From positions 868,001 to 932,000 of the forward strand of contig JAGMWU010000035.1 of assembly GCA_018697195.1 (NCBI GenBank): 64,000 bases of DNA, in the 5' to 3' direction. Below the pieces are notes generated by a model. It was given only the letters and a program-made list of their open reading frames with translations, was not told the origin of the DNA and did no database searches. The translations under genes and the position numbers were made by a program. The stretch is from Certhia americana. Taxonomy: Eukaryota > Chordata > Aves > Passeriformes > Certhiidae. Below are positions 52,501 to 64,000 of this stretch, in pieces (position 1 is the first letter of the stretch; the number at the start of each line of letters is the position of its first letter).

Positions 52501-55500
52501 CTTTTTTTGTTGTTTGAGTGCTACAATGCAGCACTTATAACCTGACTGCTTCTTCCTGTGTGCAGTGGCAATAGAAACCGATTAGTTTTGAAAATTAATG
52601 TTTCAGACTTCAAATATTGTTGTTTTTCACTTTTCCTTCTCACTAGCCATTAGAATGTGACATTCTTAGAAATGAGGAAGGGTTTAATGTGGGGCTCTTT
52701 AGTAATGTCATTTCCACACCTGCAACAATGGAGCAGAGCATGGCCACTGTATAGCACCAGTATGACTAAAAGCCACTAAATGCTTTATATCTGTACTGAC
52801 ATTAAACAATTGTTTTGAATTATGAGTTGAAAGTCTCAGTTTCATGTCTTGCATGATGCACATGGCTTTCAGTTTAGCTGGAGACGCTGCTCCAGACACT
52901 CGTTTTCACCACACACAATTCCTTCCATGTTAGAAACGCTGCTGCTTCTCCACACCCTGAGGTCAGGAGAGGTCAGCAGTGGAGCATGTGCCTACACGTG
53001 ATAGAATAAAGTCTTAGAATAAAGGCTGCCTGAAGTTTGTCCTGCTAGGCAGGTCAGTTTTCCATTTTTGAGGTGGTAAACTTCATATGCAACAAGACAG
53101 GAAATTTCAGAGGGAAACTGGGATAATTAAAATAATCTTGTTTGGCCCACTGCCAATTCTTTCATCTCAGAAAACATTGCTGTGGAGACAGGCACAGATC
53201 CTGTAAATTAGTCTAATCTGAATAGCTCTCATCTAACATTTTTGAGCATTGAACCTTAGTGAATATCTAACATGCAAGGGCATTTCTGTAGGACAGTTTG
53301 AATACTTTTGCTTTCATAATTTATTTCTTTTTCTTTATTGGCTGTTCCTTGAGATTAAGGCTGGACTAAGTGGATCCTCAGGTTAGTGTGGTATTTCCTC
53401 ATGTAGATTGCATCACAAAACCACTCCAGAAGAAGATATTTTCATGAGCAAAACTTGTATAAATTATGAAGAAAAAAAAATTTGCCTGGAAAAGCTGAAA
53501 TAGAGATTTAAATATTGCACAAGCTGGATAGAATTAAAGCTCCTCTTGTTTTTCAGTTTCCAAATCTAGAAGCCATAACGTTCTCTCCTCCTGTGCTTAA
53601 TCTGGAGTGTTTGTAATAAACCACCTTGTCTGCATGCCAAGAGATTGCCACATAGAAACAAATTGCTACTGATGACAGAGGTAAATCTTGTCATTCTGAA
53701 AATTATTCCTTAGGCAGCTTCTTGGTAACTTTGTTTTCCAGCTGATTCCTGATGAATCAGTGGCAGCGACTCAGAGAGGAAACAGTTGCTCAGAGAGTTT
53801 TGCTGTGCTGACACTGGTGTGTGCCTGGGAGCCTGGCAGCTGGCTCGGTGGGAGCATCCACGAGCCAATCCATAGGTTTCGTTCCATACATCCCCTCAGC
53901 AGTACTTATGGAGAGCCCTTAGATGGTGCTGTATGGCAGCGCTCGGCACCTCCGCTGCCTTAGGGGATGCCTGTGCCCCACTCAGGGCTACCACTGGGCC
54001 GTAGTTCAGTCTAAAGAAGGTGAAAAAGCAGTCTCTGGGCTCTGTTAATTGGGATGAGTAAATGAAATCTGTCAGTAGAGACATATTAAATATTACATTC
54101 AAACATGGATTTCAACAGCTGCTGTAATTTAATCCTTATAAACTTGAATCATGTCATGCTTAAACTTCCATGCCAAATGTACTGCTCTCTGTCTGTAAAA
54201 CAAAGGGCTGTTAAATAATATCTAAGGAGTTTTTACAGGGAGTTTGAGGATCATCATGGTGGAAGAATAGTGCTCATCCTGGGAACTTCCTCATGTAAAT
54301 ATGGGTGTGGTGGTGTGGCTTTCAGGCTAAAACTTCCAGGCTGTGAAACTCCCTTCATTTCTGAAGAATTAGGGATGCAGATTTAGGAATTTGAGTTGTG
54401 CTGTCAGTTGCAATGGAATTGAAATGGAATTTCCTCTAGCAGGATGGGTTTCAAGCCACAAAGTAAATTTTATTTGGAAACTGTTGCTTAAATTATTAAA
54501 GAGTTATTAAATAACTCTCAAATACTGATGGTATCTTTTGCAACAACACAGGAGAGAAGTGGGTTATTGAAAACAAATTGATCTCTGCCCCCTAGAAAAG
54601 AGTTATGTGACTTGTTTTTTTTTCTATGTTGGGAATATGGCCATCCTATAGTTTTATTGCTTGCTTATGCATGTTCCTGTATTTTGTGTTTTCCACCTGT
54701 TCCTGCAGCTTGAAGGGGTTAAGCCTGGGAACATTCTGCTAAAGCAAATGAAATATGCACATGAAATAGTTCATGTTTTCAGAATGACTTCACCTAGTCA
54801 TGACTTTTATTTATTTATTTTGAGAGAGAAAGAGCTGTTGTTGTTACAGTCCCCGCACTCTCTGCTCTATTTTTTCAATCGTTGGAACTTCTTATAGCCC
54901 AACTTTTTCTCCTGACATTTGAAATGTCCCAGGCTGCATAAACTGAGTGTCTGCTGTGTGCTCCTCTCGTCCCAGTAAATCTCATCCTGTGGTCCCTGTG
55001 TGCTGTTATTTTAGGTGTATCCTTTACTACTATGTGGGTTGTTAACGTTACCCTGAATTCTGCTGCCATGTAGGTGGGACCAAGCACTGAGATTTTCTTT
55101 CATGTGAGTTGAGAAAGAAACTATGGCTTGAAAACACTGACAAGTTACTGGGTGGTGATTTGTAGCCTAAAGCTGGTGGCTATAAATTCTCACCTGTGAA
55201 AAGAGAATCTTGTAGCTCTGCACAATATGTTCTTCCAGCTGCAGCTGAATTTCTGCTCTGTTAATATCCTTAAGCAGCTGCAGCAGTGTGTCACACTGAT
55301 CTGGCATTTTGTATCCCCAAAGCTCTGCTCAAATATTTGAATTTAGGAAGGCACTCCACTGAGCTGAGAGGGAGGCCAGTCACTACAGCTTTACAGGAAA
55401 AGAAAGAGCACCTGGGAGGTTAAAGCAACTTTCCCTCACCATGCAGCAAGTCAGTGGTGGGGCTGGAATTGCAGTTCAGGAGGTTCCTGGCTCATGCTAC

Positions 55501-57280
55501 ACCACGCTGTGGAGAAAGGTCATTTCCCAAAATAGTGCAGAAGGTTTGTTATTGATAATAGGGCAACAAAGGGCTCTAGATATATTAATAGGTCGCTGTG
55601 TGCCGTCCTTACTAATACATAATTTAGCAACCTTGCAAAATGGGCTACATCATGTTTTTCTGCAGCAGTATCACATTCACAGTTAGGTTTGTCTGCTATA
55701 CTCTGGATAGGTATTTTGGCTCTTCTAACACAGTTTTATTTTAAGTAAATAGGGATACTTACTAAGCAGGCATAAAAAGCCTCCTGATTAGCAGTCACAT
55801 TAAACTGCAATATCCAGCTCACCTTTCAGGCCAGCAGAGCTCCTCTGCCCCTTGAAGCCACTGAGCTCTCTCTGCCTGAGGAGAACAGACAGGTGACAGA
55901 GGATTTTGGTGGCAGTCATACCTGGCAGTGCAGGAACTGGGGTACAGGGATGGGAGCCCACAGGGCTGCCAGGTTTGACGATGGCCTTAGGCCTCCCAGG
56001 GAAGCAGGCAAACCCCATCCCCACCCAATTGGACAGAGTAGAAGGTGCTGATACTTGTGAAGGGGTTTTCATTGAGACTTGGCCCCAGCTGTTTCTCAAA
56101 TGACCTTGGGGAATGGGGTATTTGGTAGCAATTGTTGGATCTTGTAGATTTTTATTTCAATTTGCCTTTTATAAAATGCTGTTAATCTCCTTTGAACTCT
56201 TTTACTTTAGGAGTGTACTTACTGAAGGATTTTGTTTCTTCTCAAAATGAATTATTTGACCTGCTAGGTTATTCAGCAAATTCAAAAGTGCTATGTAGGA
56301 AACAAGTTTATTTTTTTCATCAAGCACCCAGATCTATGCATCTGCAATTGAAAGAAAAACAAAATGATATTTCGCCTTAGCCAAGTCTGAAGAATTGCAG
56401 TGAATAATGGTGGGAAGAATGACTTTCATGAAGCAAACAGGTATTGAATCAATTTATTCAGTATCATTATGGTTTGCATTTGGGAGAAGAGTCTCCAAAC
56501 AGGGAAACACCAGGGAAAGAAATGTAGAAGCCAAAATGTGTAAGGAAAGTTAAGCAGAGCACATATAGCATCCAGAAATGTCAAGGGTGCTGTTCTCCCA
56601 TCTTCGTGTCTGTGGATATATGTATTTGAATTAACAGAGCAATGTGAGCTTTATTGCTGCCTTTGCTTTTTAATGCTTGTTGGTTGAAGTAATTGGATCT
56701 ATTGTTGTGGGCATTGGGAATGCCAGCTTGGCTCTCACAGTCAGTGACTTGTGAACATGACCTTCTAGAGGTCAAAACACTGGAGAGCTTGCTCTGTTTC
56801 ATTCTCAGAGGTACCAGTCATAATAGTCACTGGTTTGAAAAAGCAGAGTCGATGTTCCCTACCTTTGTCTAGTTTGTTGTTTGTGCTGAATTGTGCTGTA
56901 TTTTGTGTTGTTCTTGTTTTACTAATTAATCTCTTTAACTCTCCTCTGGTGTATTCAGAGTTTTTGAAGTTTGGTTGACTTTTTTTTTCCCCCTGTATTT
57001 TGGTTTGGTTTTTTTTTTTGAACCACAGTTGAGTTTTCACAACCGACATTGGTTGATCAGAGATTGAATTGTAAATGTTAGTGGTTTTGAGTGATGTTTG
57101 GTACTTGATTTGGCATCCTCCTTTCATTCTTCCAGGTGATGAAGTCAGCCAGATGTAGTCAAGCAGTGCCACATAGGAAAAACAGTATACTTCCTGGGAG
57201 AGACAAAAAACCCTTCTTGTGATTGAGGCCAAATGATTCACGGCAAATACTAATGGATACATAATTTCAGCATTGACTAC
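46506..57280. other. Intergenic region downstream of MMAA
   Basis: About 10.8 kb in which I recognise no gene. In other vertebrates ZNF827 lies beyond MMAA on the opposite strand, so part of this could hold its long 3' UTR, but I see no zinc-finger exon. Simple features include a T run at about 49433-49450, a T run at about 52170-52183 and an imperfect 20-bp direct repeat at 50824 and 50944. Confidence 0.65.
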
Positions 57281-58568
57281 TGTGGCGGTTTCAATTTGAA
57301 AACCAGGCGGAAACACCAATTTTGTGTAGTGGTTTTTGTTCGCTAATTTGAGATTTCCCAGCCAATGCACCAAAATTTAGGTGGTGGGTCTAGTGCTGGC
57401 TAAACACTTGTACAGCCACCAGAATATACTTACTCCTTTTCTGCTGTGAGATGGGATTAGGTAAAAAAAGCAAAGCAGGCTCAGACTTTAAAGGGTATAA
57501 AAATTTTTTTTAAAACAAAACTAAATGAAGAATAAGAATCGAAATAAAATCTTCAAAACACTTCTCCTCCCCCCCCCCCCCCCCCCCTTCTTTCCCACTG
57601 ACAGTGTACAGAAACAATATCTAAGATTCTCAGTCAGTTTTCCACCTTTAGAATAGTCTTTCTTCAGTTCACTTTGGGAGAGGAGCATCTCTTGCCATGC
57701 CATGGAGACTTCTCCACAAGAAGCCAGTTCTCCCGTGGCTTCAATTTCTATGATTAGCAGCTGCCCAGAAATATGCATTTATGAATTCCCTCCCATCTTT
57801 CACAGTTTTCCCACAGCTGTTTTTCTGGGTCACGTCAATTTATGGGGTACTATTTTAAGGATGAGCTATCCAGAAACAAAGGCTCTCTTCATCTGTCTTG
57901 GAGATCTTCTTCATCTCCGGGAACAGAGGTTCTCTTCTTCCCTTGGGGCAAAGGGCCTTGATCACTCTCATCTCTCTCTGTTCAAGCTTCTCATGGGATC
58001 ACAGCTACTTCAACATCTGCTTACTTCAGCATGGATGCCTTTGCTCAGGTCTACAATTTGAACATTCCACCTCCCAATTTTTTTCCTATGATTTAAAGGG
58101 GTATTCAAGTATATCATAGTCCATCACAATGGTTTACAAGAGAATTTCAGCCTAAAAATAAGATATCTCCTCATTCATGTCTCATCTGGGACCTGGCTCC
58201 TTCTTTTACTGACCTTGGTGTCTCTGTGTTGTTTCTCTGCATGTCTTCCTTCACTCTGTCCTTTTCTCTTACTCTGGAGAGCATCCAAGGTCTGCAGGTC
58301 TCATCTGGCTGGCCCAGTCAGCAGGGTTACCTTTTCCAAGCTGGAAACCAGAGAGTGGTTCCTGGGATTTTCATCTTAAAATGTGCGTCGAGAAAGGCGC
58401 ATCAAACTTTTTCATTGGCTTAACAATGTGTCAATATTCAGAATTAGTCACTGATTGGTTTTTTTGTCATGTCTAAAAGAAGCTGCCAAGGTCCTTACAG
58501 GGAATTATTTCCATAACTGGTTCCTTTCCTTACATACCAAAAAAATAAATTAATGCAAAATCAGGACA
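57281..58568 (+). mobile_element. Solo LTR of an endogenous retrovirus with 5-bp target duplication
   Basis: The element begins TGTGGCGGTTTC and ends CAGGACA, so it has the TG...CA ends of LTRs. It is flanked by the direct repeat ACTAC (57276-57280 and 58569-58573), a 5-bp target-site duplication. Internal blocks such as TGGAGATCTTCTTCATCTC and TTCTCATGGGATCACAGC resemble a common songbird ERVL-type LTR. A TATAAAAA box at 57496-57503 and an AATAAA at 58544-58549 near the end support + orientation. No gag, pol or env sequence is present, so it is a recombined solo LTR. At 1288 bp it is long for an LTR. Family assignment is from memory. Confidence 0.85.
57569..57587. repeat. Poly(C) tract, 19 bases
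   Basis: Nineteen consecutive C inside the LTR, about 65 bases after its TATA-like box. It is prone to length error in sequencing. Confidence 0.95.
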
Positions 58569-58573
58569 ACTAC

Positions 58574-61500
58574 ATCTGCCTTCCCTGCTAGGGAACTCAA
58601 GAGAGACCCAAGTAAAACATCCTCTCAAAAAAGAGACAAATGATCTCTCTAGGGCGTTTCAGTTCATGCTCCTGGTTTGGAGCATGTTTGAGTTCTTGTG
58701 GCAAAAAGTGAGATTTCAAGGTCTGTGTGGTTTGTATTTTCTGGCATCAGATGATTTTGTGGTTTTTCATGGTATGAATCCTTTCCAGGAGCTCAGGGAG
58801 CTGCTGTCAATCCTGAATTTTTCACATACAAATCCATCAAGGATTAAAGCACCAAGTATGGCATGAAACAACCCATAGATTTTGTGGTCCATCACTGGAT
58901 TGGCTGGAATTAGAGCAAACCAATCATGGCACTGGTGATTAGATTGCCTACCATGAAATTCCTGGATAGTTCATATGGGGACAGTTGTGCTTCCTCAGAG
59001 CCTTTTTATTTCTCCCCAAAAACACACCAGGATATAGTGATCATGTTTTCCCTATCAAAGATTCTGTTTTAGCTGATGTGAGTATGTTTTTCCCCAGTCT
59101 TTAGCCTTCTTGAACCACACTGCTCCATAAAAATGCTCACATGACCAGCTGAAATTTGCATCTGCTATAGGAATTCTGTTTAGGAGTGTGGGTGGGCTTA
59201 CTCTGTAGCGGTGTTGTTTTTCTGGAGTTAGGAGAGTTAAACTCAAAACTTAAAACTCCTTAAAACTGAACTCCTGCTTACAAAGAATTTGAGTATTTTT
59301 ATGTCTTTCTAGAGAGCTTTATTTTTTTTGTGCTGCTCTGTGGCTTGATCGGGGCAAGCAGCACATTGTATATCTGCTTGCACTTGTTTGAAATTGATGC
59401 TGTGCCCTGGGTGTTGTGCTCAGATTTACAGCTGAGGGAAAAAGAACAACCACTTGTTACCATCTTTTTTTCCCCCTCCTCAATGTGTCACACTGTGCCA
59501 TGGTCCTTCAGAAGCCTATTGGGCTACTCGGAACCAGGGAAAGAAAATTGGTGAGCAGAGTATTAAACCTATTGTCTCAGGTCTCATTTCCTTCAGGGTT
59601 CTGCATTTCTGACTCTTTTTGGCAAGGGTTTTTTCAGTGCTTTGCATGGGGCAAGTGTTTCTGAGGATATAAAATGTTTTGTCACTGGAGAAGAACCAGG
59701 GCTGGGGAAATTAGTAGTCCCAGTTGTTGTGTAAATAGCTTTAAGGGAATAACTTCTTTTTGAAGAGGCCTTTTTGTGGTTAAGTCAATCAAGGCATTCT
59801 CTTATTTAGGAAACCTGTTTTCTTTAGCCCAAACAGGTTAAAATCCATTTGGATCATCTCACAAACATTGTTGGTTTGGTTTTTGTTTTGTTTTCCTAGA
59901 TATCTTTTGTTTATGTGGTATGGCCTTGCTAAAACTATCCATTCCTCAAACCTTCCATCTGCTCGTACTTTTAGATTCTTATGAAGGTGTATTGTATAAT
60001 TCACACAGTGAATTGTATTGTGTATTGTTCTCCTTTTCCTTATTTCTCCCTGTAGATGGAAAGCTTCTACAGCTGGGGTGAAATCCATGCTACCTTTAAT
60101 TGCTAAGGGCAAATTCCCACTTTTGCAAAGCACTTCCCTTTCATTTCCCTTCACTCTGTATCTTTGCATCTCTGTCTTGTGACTTGTTTGGCAAAGGCTG
60201 ACAGACCCCTTTCTAGCCTGATAGGGCAATGCTGGCAGAGGTACCTCACAGGTGCAGCCCTCGTCACCACTGTTAGATAAGGGAAAATGCATTTTTCATC
60301 TGGAGTTAGAAAATGATCCACACTATAGTCCCTTGCTCAAAATCCTGGCTGTTTCTCTTCAAGAGATGCTGAAGTTACATCATGCATCTGACTGGCTGAT
60401 GGCTTATTGAGCTTTTATTTACAGATGTGTGTAAATAAAATCAATCTGCCTCTACAAACTGTCAAATTGTATTTCCCAAAAGCTAAGGAATCTTCAGTCC
60501 ATTAAATTTGGAGGTAATGAATGAGCCCAACTCTCTAGAAAGAGCATCTTTTGTTCAGAAAGACTGGTTTGTTTTTAATCTGGCTGCTGACATGAGTTTT
60601 CTACATTTTTTTTCCTGCAAAAAGGGAAAATACTGTTTTTGATGTGTTAAAAAAGTTATTGCACTGTGGTATTTAGTGTAATTACGTTACTTCATGTTTT
60701 GAATTAAAGAGATCCTGAATAGTTGAAGGTGTATGTGATATGAGCACAGACAAACCAAGATGTGTAGGCAGGGGATGAGGAAGGGGAATTACTTAAAAGT
60801 GTTCACCTTCTGACATTATTTGTGCAAGGGAGAGGGTAGGTCACTGGCAGCAGGTGCCCTGAGCAGTTTGTATGGCTGGCTGCTGTTCACCTCTTTGGGA
60901 TGTGGCTTTGAATTACAGTGTTCTGTTTGATCATTGTCAGGAAAAGAGAACCACATTTTGAATTGAAGTACCTCGAGGTTAACTCCCATGCCTTATAAGT
61001 TAAGAAAGAAATCAGTTGCTTGTCTTCATTGCCAGCCTATGAGACATGGAGGATACATTACCCATTTCCTAGTTAGGCTGCATTAATCTGTTTTCTGACA
61101 CCTCTCATGTCCAAAACAACCTGCAGGCTCTGCCAGGGCTCAGCCATGTTGAGCTTGCTGGGTTGGTTTCAGCACCCTCCAAAAGGTCTTTGATTGATTA
61201 GAGTCTCAAACTCCTGCCTCTCCATTCCTGGAGAATTTTATTGCCAATCTCAGGTCCTCCCTGTAATGAGCTGAAGACTGGAAGGGCTTTGGCACATGCT
61301 TGATTGTCCATTAGCAAGAGAAACTGCTGATTGCCAAGAACCCCACAAGATACATTGGGTGGAGCAGATGGATGGTGTGAGGACAGGCTGCTGTCTTCTC
61401 TTGCCTCTGCCCTGTGTCCCAGATTGCCTGCTGGAGTTGAAGAGGGTGAGACATTTCCCCTGCACTTAGCAGCAGTCTCTGTCTGTGACTGGAAGGTTTA

Positions 61501-62244
61501 CCTGTGTTCTCTCACCTTGCTGGGAGATCTTTCAAAGACCTTTGAAGAGATGGGAGGGTATCTTTCCTTGAGGGTAGCTTTCTTTGCTGGCTGTCCTCTT
61601 TATAGGCAGGAGGGAAAGGATTAAAAGGATAAACAAGGATTCCATCAGAATTCAAGTTGAATGCATCCTTGGAATGGTGTAAAATGTCAGATTTCACTTG
61701 GCTTGACTGACAATATTAATTGTGTTCTTGGGTAAGTGCTTTTTCCTTTTTTTGTTTACAGGAAAGGAGTCCCTTTCAGAAAGCTTGTGATGAGATGATG
61801 TGAGGCACTTGGCAGTCTTACATGGGAAGCAAGATAATTGATTTGAGTTTGTTATGACACTGCAACTTGTCCACCCTCTGCAAGAGCGGAGCAAGAGGAG
61901 ACCAGGGATGTGCACGTCTGCTGGGGTGGAAGTTCTCTGGCTTTCAGTGTTTGCACAGTGAATTCAATGTCAACATACAGACAGACAGAAGATCTCAGAG
62001 GAGGCAGAGGTAAAGCAGCCTGGCTTTTTGAGGTTTCCAGAAAGAGCTGCAGAGCTAAGGGATTTCTTCTGAGCTTTTGGCCTGTCATGAACTGGCAGAT
62101 GACATGGGAGGAGGTAGTCCCTGGTCATTTGGCAGTGCCAGGAGCAAGCTTTGAACCATGCAAACTTCTGGCAGGTTAGGAAACATTCCCACTAGACACT
62201 TCAGAGTCCTGGCCTCTTGGATGCCAGTGACAGTTCTGGGTGAT

Positions 62245-62247
<3 letters not shown>
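58574..62247. other. Intergenic region, no gene recognised
   Basis: No exon, RNA or repeat family is recognised. The minus-strand frame 59789-60292 (167 codons) has no identifiable domain and does not show codon structure I would trust. Confidence 0.65.

Positions 62248-62287
<40 letters not shown>
62248..62287. repeat. (TA)20 microsatellite
   Basis: Twenty perfect TA units, self-complementary and able to extrude as a hairpin. It is a likely hypervariable locus. Confidence 0.97.
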
Positions 62288-62290
<3 letters not shown>

Positions 62291-62499
62291 ACTACTATTG
62301 AGTTGTCTCAGTTCCTCTCTTAGACTAGCCCAAGAAACTAAAAATTTTAATGGGAAACAGATTTTCTGAACAGTGCAAAACCATATCCCATCCGTTTTCT
62401 TTTGGCTCTCTAAATGTGGAGGATTCTTGAAGTCTCTACCGCCAAATAAGAGCCTGGATGTTGACAAGCTATTAATTGACAGAAAAAATCTAATGGCAA

Positions 62500-62818
62500 T
62501 GTCACAGTGCAGCTAGAAGTAACTCAACCAGCCTAGAAGTAAACAAGTCCCTGGGTGAACAAGGATAGGTTGGATTCAAATCTGCACAGGGACCCTCAGC
62601 CAGTGTCATTCAGCCCTAAACACAGATGTGTCATTAGCCAGAGAGCTGGAAGGTCCTCAGACCTCAACCAATCACATGTGTAAGTGAGGGAAACTTGAAG
62701 CTCCTATAAAAGGGGCTGGGAGAGTGAACTTGAGGCTTTTGTCACGTGGATCTCTGAGAGTTCATGTCATTTGTCTGTCTCTGGTGAACACACAACAACA
62801 CTCAGGTGGCTTGGGCTG
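62500..62818 (+). promoter_or_regulatory. Promoter-like cluster, possibly part of an unrecognised LTR
   Basis: CCAAT (62668-62672) is followed 33 bases later by a good TATA box, TATAAAAG (62705-62712), and then by an E-box CACGTG (62743-62748). This is the best TATA promoter layout in the window. The block is flanked by the exact 8-base direct repeat AATGGCAA (62492-62499 and 62819-62826) and begins TGTCACAG, but it does not end in CA, so an LTR is not established. Alternatives are a real promoter firing out of the window, or chance. Confidence 0.4.
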
Positions 62819-63107
62819 AATGGCAAATACAAAAGTTGAGTGCAGTTACTAGTTTTAATAGACTAGCCACAGGATAGTAACAGTGTGAAGGTGAGGAAGA
62901 AGACTGGCCTGGCTGAATAGGGAGCTTTTGGTGAACTCAGGGAAGAAGAAGAACTTCTGACCTTTAGAAGGGGTAGGTAACTCAGGAAAAGTACAAGGAT
63001 GTCATTAGGTCATGTAGAGAGAAAATAGGTGAAAGCTCAGCTGCAGATCAATCTGAGCTTCCCTGCGAAAGATAATAAAAAGGTACCTTAATAAATTCAT
63101 TAATAAC

Positions 63108-63161
63108 AAAAGGAGGGCCTTGGAAGCCTTTTCCAACCTTAATGATTATAGGATTCTGTGG
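63108..63161 (+). mobile_element. CR1 LINE 3' terminus, short fragment
   Basis: The GGAAGCCTTTTCCAACCTTAA block, followed by ATGATTATAGGATTCTGTG, matches the layout of the CR1 3' end with its terminal ATTCTRTG-type repeat. It is on the + strand and only about 54 bp is recognisable. Confidence 0.65.
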
Positions 63162-64000
63162 AATACATTTATCCTTGAAACACGATACTTTAATTTTTGT
63201 GAATTGCTTAAATTCACCCTTAGTTATATTTTCCTGGTTGGAGTTGTTGGGGGACTGCATTTCCTGGCTCTGAATTAGAGAAATCTGTCAGTTTGAGTAG
63301 GAATGAAACTTGACTGATGCAATCTTATCACAGTATCACCATATAAATGGATCTTATTTATTTTTAATTGAAATGTCAACTTAAAAGATGCGGTGCATAT
63401 TTTTAAGTCACACTGACATTATATTTAGAATTTTTCATTAAGTTCTGGGTATGCAGTCCCATTAAAAATAGGGAGCTAAGTATAAAAACATGAAGTCTTA
63501 GTGCTTGCTTACTAAATATTCAGTGTGCAAGTGGGCATTGCTCTGGTAACACCTGTGAATAGAGCTATTCTGGTACATTTAAAGAGTGTCACTGGCATGA
63601 GTGACAGCCACCAATGTATTCATATTATTTCAGAACCCTGCTGATGGAAGGAGCTTTCCTGCAACTATTTATCTTTACTTACATCTCAGTCCCATTTAAA
63701 ATGTTTTTTCAGTTTCAGGAAAGAAAGATCCAGTGATTTTTATTGGTAAAACAAGCAGTGCTTCTAACTCTGCTGGAATGCGATTGCACACTGTGTACTG
63801 GAAATCTGGACACCAGGGAAGTGTTAATCCCTGCAGTCAAGGAATACCAGATGTGGATAGTTTATCTTAATTTATTTTGCTGGTTCTAGCCCTAAGCAGG
63901 GCCTAGACCAGGCTCCTGTGGTAATCTGTGGCACCTGGAGGCAGTGAGAGCAAACTGGGAGAAACCTGCTCCTATTCCTTGTTGCAATCTTGTATCTGTG
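63162..64000. other. Intergenic to window end
   Basis: I see nothing recognisable in this stretch. It is AT-rich with no extended open frame. Confidence 0.7.

Noticed and set aside
56765..57373. 202-codon minus-strand frame, the longest in the window
   Set aside because: It crosses the 5' edge of the solo LTR, so it is part flank and part LTR. It owes its length to T-rich + strand sequence read as Lys/Asn codons. No domain was recognised.
59789..60292. 167-codon minus-strand frame
   Set aside because: There is no domain, no splice context and no retroviral motif I can recognise. Its length is near chance expectation for 64 kb in six frames.
46506..64000. Search for an undescribed gene system downstream of MMAA
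   Set aside because: No tandem genes, RNA genes, CRISPR-like arrays or conserved exon series are visible. The region reads as ordinary avian intergenic DNA with a few repeats.

Overview
The window is vertebrate nuclear DNA, almost certainly from a bird and probably a passerine. Two genes with GT-AG introns are intact and lie on the + strand. Repeat density is low. The repeats present are avian types: CR1 LINE 3' ends and two solo-LTR-like elements whose sequence resembles LTRs common in songbird genomes. The species call rests on those repeats and on the SMAD1-MMAA gene order, which is conserved in vertebrates. I ran no search.

Layout. 1-992: upstream intron of SMAD1 (its promoter and first non-coding exon are outside the window). 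993-about 24,110: SMAD1, with six coding exons (1217-1616, 13069-13326, 15924-16040, 18866-19087, 21074-21330, 22721-22864) that join in phase into 465 codons plus stop, and a 3' UTR of about 1.2 kb. About 24.1-39.9 kb: intergenic DNA with one avian LTR (about 25,288-25,860, minus) and a few notable motif clusters. 39.9-40.26 kb: CpG-island promoter of MMAA. 40.1-46.5 kb: MMAA, with six coding exons (40763-41183, 42208-42330, 43402-43572, 43838-43923, 44272-44421, 45698-45985) giving 412 codons plus stop. 46.5-64 kb: no recognisable gene. It holds one solo LTR with target-site duplication (57281-58568), a (TA)20 microsatellite, a promoter-like CCAAT/TATA cluster near 62.7 kb and a CR1 fragment.

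Function. SMAD1 is the BMP receptor-regulated transcription factor. MMAA is the mitochondrial G3E GTPase that guards cobalamin loading of methylmalonyl-CoA mutase. They are neighbours by synteny only and share no pathway. All coding exons join without frameshift or premature stop.

I found no unusual multi-gene system. The points most worth a second look are regulatory: overlapping uORFs before SMAD1, a miR-26-type 8mer in its 3' UTR, a three-site TTCN3GAA cluster at 34.0 kb, a perfect 20-bp duplication in the MMAA CpG island, the TATA/CCAAT cluster at 62.7 kb, and the cleanly bounded LTR.
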